Shown here piece after piece: positions 42,122 through 50,178 of a DNA stretch of 53,325 bases. The notes under the pieces are model-generated. The model saw only the letters and a list, made by a program, of their open reading frames with translations. It searched no databases and was not told the DNA's origin. The stretch covers positions 1 through 53,325 of the forward strand of contig NZ_FNWW01000014.1 in assembly GCF_900108515.1 (NCBI RefSeq), given 5' to 3'. Every line of letters begins with the position of its first letter. Position 1 is the first letter of the stretch. This stretch comes from Halobacillus karajensis. Its GTDB lineage: Bacteria > Bacillota > Bacilli > Bacillales > Halobacillaceae. Made by a program: the position numbers and the translations under genes.

Positions 42122-43632
42122 CGGGCAGCATTCCTGTTATGAAGAAATATCGTATTTCACCAAAAAATGATCTCTTGGTATGATAGATATGTCCTGTAGC
42201 TGGCCAGCACAAAGGACAAACTCATATACCAGGAGGCCACGAAATGAATTATAACCAAAATACGAAACTTGCTCAAATAACTTCGCAAACTCTAATTGTA
42301 GGCGTAGATATTGCGAAACACAATCATGTCGCACGAGCTCAAGATTTTAGAGGTATAGAACTAGGATCATCTCTAACATTCGAGAATACAAAAGCAGGAT
42401 TCAATAGCTTACTTGACTGGATTCAACAGTTACTTACTGATCATAATATGAACCAAATCTTGATTGGTATGGAACCTACCGGTCATTACTGGCTCAACCT
42501 AGCTCATTTCTTAACGGAGTAGGATATCAAGTTCGTGGTCGTGAACCCTTCACATGTGAAGAAATCGAAAGAGTTGGATGATAATTCACCTACAAAGAAT
42601 GACATCAAGGATGCGAAGGTAATTGCACAATTAGTGAAAGATGGGAGATACGCTGAATCAAACATTCCGCAAGGAGTTTATGCAGAACTCCGTGGGGCCA
42701 AAAAAATTCGCGATCTTCTATCTGTCGACCTTCAAGTGGTGCAGGGACAAATCCATAACTGGATTGATCGGTAATTTCCCTGAATTATTAACCGTGTTTA
42801 AGAATTGGGAAGGTAAAACAGCTCTTCAAATATTGAAACTTAACTTACTTCCACATGAACTTATGAACCTCACAGATCGAGAACTAATGATGCACCTTCG
42901 AAAGACAGTCAAACGTGGCGTAGGCTTAGAGAAGATGCAGGAATTAAAGCGAGTGGCTGGATGTTCAGTAGGCATTCGTCAAGGTTCGGATATGGCTAAA
43001 TTAGAACTCCATACCCTGTTAGAGAAGTATCAATTGATCCATCAAAAGTTGGAAGAGCTTGAGTCCAGAATGGACTCTCTACTTGAACAGGTGCCTGGCG
43101 TGCAACAAATGCTTGGAATCACAGGCATAGGAAGAGACACTGTGGTTGGGTTCTTTTCAGAAGTCGGAGACCTTAGCTACTACTCTCATCCCCGTCAGAT
43201 TATAAAGTTAGCAGGCTTGAATTTGAAAGAGAATACTTCAGGACAACATAAAGGTCAGACGAAAATTACAAAGCGAGGCCGAAAGAAATTGAGAGCCCTT
43301 TTGTTTAAAGTCGTCATGCCTCTTGTCGCCAAGAATTCTGCTTTTAAATCCCTACATGAATATTATACGAAACGACCCAACAATCCTCTTAAAAAGATGC
43401 AATCCATGATTGCCTTGTGTAACAAGCTAATAAGAATATTGTTTGCCATTGGTAAGAAACAATTTGAGTTTAGTGAAGAGAAGATGTTAAGGGATATTCC
43501 TCATATGAAAGAATTGCAGACAGCAGCTTAGTTTTTTGGAGTCTTAGATATTTTAGTTATGGAGACATTTGGAGCACGGATTAGTCAGTCAAACCAACTA
43601 TACTACGGACGTTGATCCTGTCGGGCAGCATT
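42122..43632 (+). mobile_element. IS110-family element B
   Basis: CGGGCAGCATT occurs at 42122-42132 and again at 43622-43632, exactly 1500 bp apart, bracketing a second, unrelated IS110-type transposase. The repeats may mark the element ends or the split target site. The left non-coding end includes a perfect hairpin GAAATA-TCG-TATTTC (42144-42158). The total length fits an IS110 element. Confidence 0.55.
42244..43531 (+). pseudogene. IS110-family transposase B (one stop, one frameshift)
   Basis: ATG 42244 lies behind AGGAGGCCACGAA. The frame gives the N-terminal DEDD domain (IVGVDIAKHNHVARAQDF, then GMEPTGHYW), meets TAG at 42520-42522, continues in frame (FVVVNPSHVKKSKELDDN, then KNDIKDAKVIAQLVKDGRY) and stops at 42772. 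The C-terminal Transposase_20 domain runs in another frame to 43531 (VPGVQQMLGITGIGRDT, then LKENTSGQHKGQTKITKRGR). One extra A near 42773 (CGGTAATTTCCC instead of CGGTATTTCCC) explains the shift. It differs in sequence from transposase A, so this is a second element type. Confidence 0.88.
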
Positions 43633-44209
43633 ACTGACATCCACCTCATGGAAAGGTTGTACGAAGGAATTTTAGAGCATTGACTCTGTGAGACATGGGA
43701 GGGTTCACCTCCATGAGAATTGTGGACATCCATAAGTGCACTCATAATTCAGTCATAACCCATTTTTTTAAAAGATAAGCAATTGGGTGTAAACGGTCAG
43801 GCTCTAAAAGTAAAAATTAGACATAAATACAACTTAATTCCATTATTTAAATAAGGAATCGATATGGATAACTATGAAATTCTAAGAAAACCAGAGAAAT
43901 CGTAAGATTGTCCATTCTTTATAGAGGGAGGATAGCTGAAGACTCCGTTTTGAAATAACAGACAGTTTGAGACTAAATTAGATTAATGTCGTATATGTAA
44001 TGTATGGATAATGAGGGGAATTGTTGAAGTAGAAGAGGTACTAATTAGTCTATGAGCAATGTAATCCGGCTTTTACTAAAGTTTTATAATTAAATGAAGG
44101 TGATAATGTAAATAATAACCTACTAACATGCCAATTAGTAACTCAAATGCAAAAAATTATCCTGCCTTTTGTGTTGATCCACGTAAGGCAGGGTAATTTT
44201 AGAAAACTA
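43633..44209. other. Intergenic region downstream of IS110-B
   Basis: About 580 bp without a supported gene. Short protein-like traces (for example MDNYEILRKPEKS at 43864) are not supported by length or ribosome binding sites. Confidence 0.4.
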
Positions 44210-44389
44210 TTAAGATGATTTTACCCAATAAGCTGCTTCATTTTCAGATGGGGAAGGTGGGAATTGATCTCCTACATTTAAGCTGATTTCAGTATTATCA
44301 TCTGTTTTATTTCCATTTACAAGGTTATCGACTTTATAGTTACCGGATTCTGGAGCTTTTTCACCTGTTTTAAACTGTTTGTTGGCCAT
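44210..44389 (-). CDS. YjzC-like small protein
   Basis: This 59-residue hydrophilic protein matches the YjzC family: FKTGEKAPESGNYKVDNL, then LNVGDQFPPSPSENEAAYW. The function is unknown; members are abundant small proteins of Bacillaceae. The start was set at ATG 44389 behind GGAGGTGTTTGACT; the frame extends two codons further. It lies downstream of the KGG-repeat gene on the same strand, and a frameshifted second copy is found at 46613-46796. Confidence 0.8.
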   Translation of the reverse strand: MANKQFKTGEKAPESGNYKVDNLVNGNKTDDNTEISLNVGDQFPPSPSENEAAYWVKSS

Positions 44390-44421
44390 AGTCAAACACC
44401 TCCGTTATAATTGTATTAATT

Positions 44422-44444
44422 AAATAAAGTACCTAGCTTTATTT
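44422..44444. terminator. Hairpin between KGG gene and YjzC gene
   Basis: AAATAAAG (44422-44429) pairs with CTTTATTT (44437-44444). It is weak and AT-rich, perhaps an attenuator or processing site between the two stress-type genes. Confidence 0.4.
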
Positions 44445-44461
44445 GAACAAGCGGCTGCGAC

Positions 44462-44743
44462 TTAGTTATTGTTAGAACCATTACCTGAGTTGCGGCCGCC
44501 TTTTTTACCTATCTTCTCATAATGTTCTTCTCCGTACTTATTACTTGTAGTTTCTCCGCCTTTTTGGCCAATCTCTTCGTAAAATTCTTGATCGTGCTCT
44601 TGAGCGGTAGTTTCTCCACCTTTTTGACCAATATTTTCAAAGTGTTCTTGATCGTATTTGCGGCTTACCTTCTCTCCGCCTTTACGGCCTGCTTCTTCCG
44701 TTGTCATGGTTTGGTTTTTGTTTTGATTGTTATTCTTAGCCAT
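44462..44743 (-). CDS. KGG-repeat general stress protein (GsiB-like)
   Basis: This 93-residue, highly hydrophilic protein has four KGG repeats spaced about 20 residues apart (AGRKGGEKVSRKYDQEHF, IGQKGGETTAQEHDQEFY, IGQKGGETTSNKYGEEHY, IGKKGGRNSG). This is the stress-induced KGG/GsiB family of desiccation- and osmotic-stress hydrophilins. The start was chosen at ATG 44743 behind AAGGAGGTATATGAA. A sigma-B-like promoter lies just upstream. A degenerate second copy lies at 46354-46555 in opposite orientation. Confidence 0.88.
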   Translation of the reverse strand: MAKNNNQNKNQTMTTEEAGRKGGEKVSRKYDQEHFENIGQKGGETTAQEHDQEFYEEIGQKGGETTSNKYGEEHYEKIGKKGGRNSGNGSNNN

Positions 44744-44778
44744 TTCATATACCTCCTTAAAATGTATATAAATATTTA

Positions 44779-44802
44779 CCACCCATAATGGGTAATTTAA
44801 AC
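44779..44802 (-). promoter_or_regulatory. Sigma-B-like promoter of the KGG gene
   Basis: On the minus strand GTTTAA (44802-44797), a 12-bp spacer and GGGTGG (44784-44779) approximate the sigma-B consensus GTTTAA-N12-15-GGGTAT. It lies about 35 bp before the start codon, as expected for gsiB-type genes. Confidence 0.5.
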
Positions 44803-44900
44803 TTGATTTCTACATGTCATATTTTCTTAATGTACTTTAGGAGGTTTTAGTTTAATGATATAGTTTTACTCTTATAACTATATCTATCGATCATAATCTT

Positions 44901-45292
44901 TTAATTGTTACTTGTTTCTTTGGCTGTTTCCCTTACAATATTGCCTGCTATTTTATCTGCACCCTTGATTCCAATATCTCCTATACTGACCACACCGCTA
45001 AATTTATCTTCATCTACAATTAACAGGCGGCGAATTTGATGATCCTGCATCAGCCGAACTGCTTCAGCTACTTCCATGTCGGAAGACCCTGTCACAACTC
45101 TTTCTGTCATAACATCGGAAGCTTTTAAATCTTCAGGAGAGCCGTTGGCTAACCCTTTAACCACGATATCTCGATCTTAATAGGCACAAAACCAATATCT
45201 TCTTGTTTTATACATTTAGCAAGCGTAGATAAGTTGTCGGACGCTTCACGAGATACCGAGTCGGTATTCATATATTCTCTTAATGCTGTCAT
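44901..45292 (-). pseudogene. CBS-domain protein gene with internal deletion/frameshift
   Basis: From ATG 45292 (behind AAAGGTGG) the frame gives MTALREYMNTDSVSREASDN and then CIKQEDIGFVPI. The next recognisable family sequence, DRDIVVKGLANG, comes at once in another frame, so about a dozen residues of the usual loop before DRDIV are missing. The rest reads ASDVMTERVVTGSSDMEVAE and RRLLIVDEDKFSGVVSIGDI. The complete gene would resemble YhcV-type two-CBS proteins that bind adenosyl ligands. As it stands only the second half could be translated. Confidence 0.7.
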
Positions 45293-45722
45293 CTTCCAAC
45301 CACCTTTCTAGTTAATTTTTTGTTTACATTAAATTACATTTACTTTTACGGGCCACTTCAAACAATATCTATGGTATATAATCATATATCCTATAACTTT
45401 GTTAAAGTGAAGCATGAGGCGCTACATAGAGTATCCCATTAACTGAATTTTAAGAACCCCTGGGGAAGAATTTTTTCACCCATGGTGTTGATTAGAGTTA
45501 AAGAAAGTTTCCCCTAACCACTAAAGATAAGAATTAGGTGGGCATGCCTCTTAGCTTAGTTTTTTTAGAAGACCTAATGAAGGAAAGAATCTTGTTACAA
45601 TTTCGTTTCAGTTTATTGGAATTTCTTCTTTCCTTTTAAAAAGCTGCTTCCCCGCGTCTCATGTGACCCTTTTGCGATGCCCTCCCGATTGAAAGTTAGG
45701 AGCTGTGTTTCATGGGTAATGC
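45293..45722. other. Intergenic region
   Basis: About 430 bp without a gene that I can support, between the CBS and DUF2512 pseudogenes, which share orientation. Confidence 0.4.
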
Positions 45723-46099
45723 TTAGTGCGTATAGGAGCGTACACGAGTATTCTTGGGTAAAACATGTGAAGCTAAATAAATGTGAAATCCATACTCTGC
45801 AATAGCAATAATGACGGCTGAAAATAATGCTGCCACGACGGCTGATCTATCCACATTTATAAACCAACTAACGGCAGCCACACGATAAGAAATGTTATAC
45901 CAAGATCAGAGAATGTGGCTGTTAAATTATTTGTTTTTGGAAGGATAAAGAGATCTCCTGAAAAGTAGGACACGAGCCCAAGCACAAGAGTGAGTAGCAA
46001 TACTCCAACGAAAGGAGCTCCGTACCCCACACCTAATACTAAATAAAGGGCGACTAACGTTAACATACCTTTGACTAATAAAGCTTTAACATGCTCCAT
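45723..46099 (-). pseudogene. DUF2512 (YndM-like) membrane protein gene, frameshifted
   Basis: The first 80 codons from ATG 46099 (behind AAAGGAGTTTTAAAG) encode helices and the family motif SYFSGDLFILPKTNN, ending FLIVWLPLVGL. The remaining part lies in another frame: VDRSAVVAALFSAVI, then IAIAEYGFHIYLASHVLP, ending TAA at 45723. One base shift near 45865-45875 splits a gene of about 125 codons with four membrane helices. The function of DUF2512 is unknown. Confidence 0.7.
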
Positions 46100-46353
46100 T
46101 TCTTTAAAACTCCTTTCTTCAATGGATTTATGCTTCTATTTCCTGCCTCTCGAGCTTGTAAACTTAAAACACCAAAAACAGTGATGGGAAAAACGTTACG
46201 CCAAATTTAGGAAGTTCTATTTATGGTTTTGAGGGCTATGAATGAAAATAAGGTATTACAATAATATTACATGGCAAGATTTGGTTTGATTTAATAGATA
46301 AACGAGAAAGCACTCTATATGACACGATAAATCTCTATAGGAGGTCCATCGAC
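46100..46353. other. Divergent intergenic region
   Basis: About 250 bp between the DUF2512 remnant and the second KGG copy. It should contain promoters of both, but none is clear. Confidence 0.35.
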
Positions 46354-46555
46354 ATGACAACAAATAATCAAAGAAGTAACTACAGAGGAAGTTGGTCGAA
46401 AAGCGGGGAAAAGTGGCATAAGAGTATAGTGAGAAACTTTTGAAAGTATCCTCGAAAGGGTGGAGAAACCCCTAGCTGGAAATATGGGGAATAATGAGAA
46501 AATCGGCCAAAAAGGTGGTCATAAAGTAGGAAACGGCTCCACTCGTAATGCCTGA
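46354..46555 (+). pseudogene. Second KGG-repeat (GsiB-like) gene, degenerate
   Basis: ATG 46354 lies behind AGGAGGTCCATCGAC. The first frame (MTTNNQRSNYRGSW) ends early. The family sequence is split over frames: VTTEEVGRKAGKSGIR, a damaged KGW where KGG is expected, and NEKIGQKGGHKVGNGSTRNA before TGA. At least two frameshifts and a stop are present. Confidence 0.75.
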
Positions 46556-46612
46556 TTTGAGAGAAGCCACATTAGCCGTAAAATATTAAATAATCAATGG
46601 AGGTGTTTTAAG

Positions 46613-46796
46613 ATGGCAAAGAATGAGCAATTTAAAACAGGTGAAAAAGCCTCCCGAAAGTGGAACATATAAAGTGGACAGCCTAGTGAACGGGAACACG
46701 AGCAAAAGTAAACAGTCTATCAAACTTAATGAAGGAGAACAGTTCCCACCGTCTCCATCAGATAATGACGCAGCGTATTGGATTAAGACATCCTAA
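46613..46796 (+). pseudogene. Second YjzC-like gene, frameshifted
   Basis: ATG 46613 lies behind TGGAGGTG. It reads MAKNEQFKTGEKA and then leaves the frame. One surplus C in GCCTCCCGAA (GCTCCCGAA expected) explains the shift, because the other frame continues PESGTYKVDSLVNGN and NEGEQFPPSPSDNDAAYWIK. It is a clear paralog of the intact gene at 44210-44389. Confidence 0.85.
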
Positions 46797-46837
46797 AATA
46801 ATGCCTTTCAATTATAAGGAGGGATTCTTTTGATACG

Positions 46838-47142
46838 ATGCATCAGAATCAATGGATCGCGGCTCTCAAGGAGCTGGAAGAGGAACATGAAACGACCGTT
46901 CCGTCGTCCACTGTGCCAAAAGAGTGGGAAGCCACTGATTTCTCTTATGATTTACTTAACTTCTCTGAAGGAGAAGAAAGTAAAGAGGGGAGCTGGATGT
47001 CTGGGAAAACCCCAGATGGAGAAGGTTTGGTTATGTGAAAGAACCGCAAGTACATGGTGGAAAGTAAGAGTTGAAATCAGCGCCTTCCTATATGCATGGC
47101 ACACCGCCAAAGAGCAAGGAAAAGAGTGGAATTTATAAATAA
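46838..47142 (+). pseudogene. Unknown small protein gene, broken
   Basis: ATG 46838 begins MHQNQWIAALKELEEEHETT, then TDFSYDLLNFSEGEES. After PDGEG the sensible frame changes to FGYVKEPQVHGGK, meets TAA at 47065-47067 and stays open in frame as ELKSAPSYMHGTPPKSK to TAA 47142. I do not know the family. Acidic, hydrophilic composition and the position among stress/coat genes suggest a small spore or stress protein. Confidence 0.45.
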
Positions 47143-47156
47143 AAGGAGGATGTTAC

Positions 47157-47367
47157 ATGGTTAAAAACAACAATTATACTCAACTCAACATGAAATATTG
47201 GAAGTACATGAAATGCTGACAATAAAAAATCTGCTTGCGCGGCTAAATCTTCACTAATGCAGGGATTAGCGACGGATAGTGGGTTGAAGGAACTGCTTGA
47301 GGAAGACGCTAAAGTTGCCCAGGAAGCTATAGAAGAATTGAAGGGTATTCTTGAAGAAGCTAAATAA
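47157..47367 (+). pseudogene. CotF-like spore coat protein gene 1, frameshifted
   Basis: ATG 47157 lies behind AAAAGGAGGATGTTAC. In successive frames it shows HEILEVHEMLTIKNL, then CAAKSSLMQGLATDSG and AKVAQEAIEELKGILEEAK. This four-helix pattern is that of the small CotF/YhcQ-type coat-associated family. At least two frameshifts disrupt it. It is directly followed by a second related pseudogene. Confidence 0.7.
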
Positions 47368-47384
47368 AAAAAGGAGGATGAAAT

Positions 47385-47679
47385 CATGGCTGGATTATTA
47401 AATAAAATCAACAATAAAGATTTAATTACTGATGAAGTTATCGCAAGAGACTTGCTGGTTTTAGAAAAACGGCCGTTAGAAATTATTCTGTGGCCATTAC
47501 AGAAACAGCTCGTCCTGAAGTACACAAAATTTTAGAAAAATAACTAAATAATGCGATTGATATGGATCATAAGGTTGTCACATATATGATTGTATCATAC
47601 CTATGATGTGAAAGAGCAGGTCAACCATGATTTGAAAAAGGCAGTTATGGTGCTGGATATGCCCACTAATAGCCAATAG
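47385..47679 (+). pseudogene. CotF-like spore coat protein gene 2, frameshifted with stop
   Basis: ATG 47385 lies behind AAAGGAGGATGAAATC. The reading is MAGLLNKINNKDLITDEVIA, then in another frame AVRNYSVAITETARPEVHKI, LEK, TAA, LNNAIDMDHKVVTYMI, and finally YDVKEQVNHDLKKAV. RNYSVAITETA and LNNAID are hallmark CotF-family segments. Two frameshifts and one stop are needed to explain it. Confidence 0.75.
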
Positions 47680-47700
47680 GTTTAAAAAGGAATATTATTT

Positions 47701-47802
47701 ATGGCCGAAAATAATAAGAAGCAAGAAAAGCGGGACGTACTTTCTCCTGAACAGAAACTGAAGGAGAAGGACCCCAATCGTGATATTGATCCACAGCCGT
47801 GA
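47701..47802 (+). CDS. Small hydrophilic ORF (33 codons)
   Basis: AAAGGAATATTATTT precedes ATG. The product MAENNKKQEKRDVLSPEQKL is followed by KEKDPNRDIDPQP and TGA. It is charged, Lys/Glu/Asp-rich and lacks hydrophobic segments. It may be an intact small stress or spore protein or the front part of a decayed one, since the sequence continues with similar composition after the stop. Confidence 0.4.
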   Translation: MAENNKKQEKRDVLSPEQKLKEKDPNRDIDPQP

Positions 47803-47988
47803 AGTAGAGGGTACAAAAAAAGAAGGAAAGTGAAAAAAAAACTGAAGATTACTAAGAAAAATACTTTAAGAAATTAACTATAATGAATTTAGGTGGTTGG
47901 TTCACTTAATAATACAGGAACCGCCTATTATTGGAGTGGAATTTTCTTGTCAGTCATCATCTATATTACAAAGGTTAGGGTGATAAAA

Positions 47989-48216
47989 ATGTTAGTGCAA
48001 GTAGAATGGATTAATTATCATAAAAAAAGTGAATTGGATCGTCCACAATTATTTAAAATAATTGAAAATATAACGGTTGAAAAAGAATATAAGAGAGAAG
48101 GGAAGTTAAGAGAGACAACCCAAAAAGAGATCGCATTAAAATGTAAACTGCCAAAAGAGGATATACAAATTGTCCAATGTAGGATCATTAAGGAGGATGG
48201 ATGCTTTAAGGAATGA
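47989..48216 (+). CDS. Hypothetical small protein
   Basis: This 75-residue basic protein begins MLVQVEWINYHKKSELDRPQ and contains KLRETTQKEIALKCKLPKED. The frame is open back to 47893, but AGGTTAGGGTGATAAAA supports the start at 47989. No family was recognised. Confidence 0.4.
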   Translation: MLVQVEWINYHKKSELDRPQLFKIIENITVEKEYKREGKLRETTQKEIALKCKLPKEDIQIVQCRIIKEDGCFKE

Positions 48217-48622
48217 CAATTACTGTAATTAGTAGTAAATCCATTCAAATATATCTTAAAAGATATAGGTTCCCCCATTCCCCCTTTCAAAAATAAACCG
48301 ATTTTATTCAACATAATTTCCGATTTTTAAGATGGCTGTTTTACTTGACCTTGGTTTATTATGGTTATAGCAGTTCAGCCTAGGTTTATCCTTGTTTTCA
48401 ATTTATTTTATGATCAGGAAACGTTCACCCATTTTCTATTTTAATTTCTGTATTGCCATTTTCGGTAGAACTTCCCTCTTCTGAATGATAAAAATATCGA
48501 AAGGTCATCTGAATAAAACAAAATGTAATTATCTTTAATTGCTTTTCTGTTTACGTTTATACCAAAGGATACGGGGAAACAGTTAACTGTTAACAGAATA
48601 GAAGCACAAGGAGGAAGAAGAG
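48217..48622. other. Intergenic region
   Basis: About 400 bp, AT-rich. No supported gene, RNA or terminator was found. Confidence 0.4.
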
Positions 48623-49955
48623 ATGAAGGTAATTGACAATGTCCGATTATACAAGCCATTTAATAGTGAGCATGAAAATGGACTGTATCATGCTGTTTTA
48701 GATAATGGCAAGTTCAGAGAAATTAAGGAAGGTCCCTACGATAAAGATGATAATACGGAAATAATCAAAGGCGTGGAAAGACACTGGCTCCCTCATTTAA
48801 TGATACACATCTTCATTTACTTAGGTTTGGATTGATGGATAAAGAATTGGGTTTTAGAGAGATTACGTCTTAAGAAATCAAAAAATTGGTCAAGAAGAAA
48901 TTCAATCATGAAAAAATGGAGGAGAATGACGTTGTACATTTTAATAAATTCCACTTCAGACAAAAATCAAAAAGGAGATAAAAGAAGCTGTTGAAGATGG
49001 AGATTGACTGAAAATAGGGATAACCTCTGTACATACAGATGACTTAAACTATGTTGGTTCATTTCGACTTTATAGAATACCTATACAGAACTCGAGGAAG
49101 AGGGAAAGCTACCATAGATGTCCAACTTCATCATTATATTTTCAACATAAATGATATAAAGAATTTCATTGAGGAATCAAATATGCGCATGGGAGATGGA
49201 ACGCATGGGTTAAGGTAGGAGCTATTAAGATTTTTCTTGATGGCACACAGCCCATCCATACAACTGCATTAAGGAAACCATATACAGATAAACCTGATAC
49301 AGATGGCATCCTAAATTACTCTCAAAGAGAATTAAAAGATATATTACGTTTGGTAGATGAAAATAATCTTCAGGTAACGATGCATGCAATAGGTGACAGG
49401 GCGTAGAAGTTGCTCTTGTCTGGACTGCACGTATATGGAATCGCTCTTTTATTAACCGTATTCCATATATTGCAATAATTTACTCGTTCTTCCCAAAACC
49501 CATTTCGCTGTATCATTATATTCACTCATCATAAATCCCGATTGAATTTCTAAGTATGGTTTAATTTCTGTCAGCTTTTCGAGTAGATCAGGAGCAAGAA
49601 CCTGAGCATGGAGGATCCGATGGCGCATATGAGTCTCTCCTCCTGTTCAATAGCATTGTCCAATTGGTCCCCTGTTCCCATGATTCAAATGTTTCCTGCA
49701 ATTTAGATCAGGGAGGCAGCCTATATGGGGGTGGATGCCAGAAGAAAAAGTAAGCATCGACACCATCTATAAAGCTTATACTGAAATTTCCGCACAACTA
49801 GAATTCAAAGAAGAAGTGAAAGGTAAATTACAAGAAGGATTTTTAGCCGATTTTGTGCTGATTTCGCAGCATCTTATGAAGGTAAAGCTTTTGATATTAA
49901 AGATATAGAGGTCTTGGAAACATGGCCCCAGAGAGAAAAGGTCTACTCAAAGTAA
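48623..49955 (+). pseudogene. YtcJ-like amidohydrolase (Amidohydro_3) pseudogene with inverted internal segment
   Basis: ATG 48623 follows AAGGAGGAAGAAGAG. Frames then read MKVIDNVRLYKPFN, LAPSFNDTHLHLLRFGL (metal-binding HxH region), LKIGITSVHTDDLNYVGSF, VKVGAIKIFLDGTQPI and VTMHAIGDRA. From about 49430 to 49690 the continuing family sequence is on the minus strand: RHRILHAQVLAPDLLEKLT, then IQSGFMMSEYNDTAKW. Plus-strand reading resumes with WMPEEKVSIDTIYKAY, LQEGFLADFVLIS and IKDIEVLETWP, ending TAA 49955. Besides the inversion there are many frameshifts and small deletions; the GSDAPVE region is missing. Confidence 0.8.
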
Positions 49956-50178
49956 TTCTTGGATTTAGAAGGACGTTTACGGAAATTAAAACTTTCCAAA
50001 CTTGTCGTATTCATAGTTGTAGGAAAAAGCCATTTTACTGCCTCCTCGCTAGGGGACGTTTTCTATTCCCTCCTCTACTTATTTAAAAATCATTGTGTAT
50101 TCGTAATTTAGTCAGTATATGTACCATATTACCTGAATTAATAATATTAGGGAAGCGAAGGATGGAGGATTTTTAATA

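Noticed and set aside
41766-42243. CRISPR-like or tandem repeat array between the IS elements
   Set aside because: The hairpins differ in sequence and spacing; no regularly spaced repeats are present.
44522-44788. 88-codon plus-strand hydrophobic frame opposite the KGG gene
   Set aside because: It is the antisense of the KGG repeats, which explains its periodic Phe/Leu-rich sequence.
47133-47525. 130-codon minus-strand frame over the coat pseudogenes
   Set aside because: Antisense of two recognisable CotF-like remnants on the plus strand.
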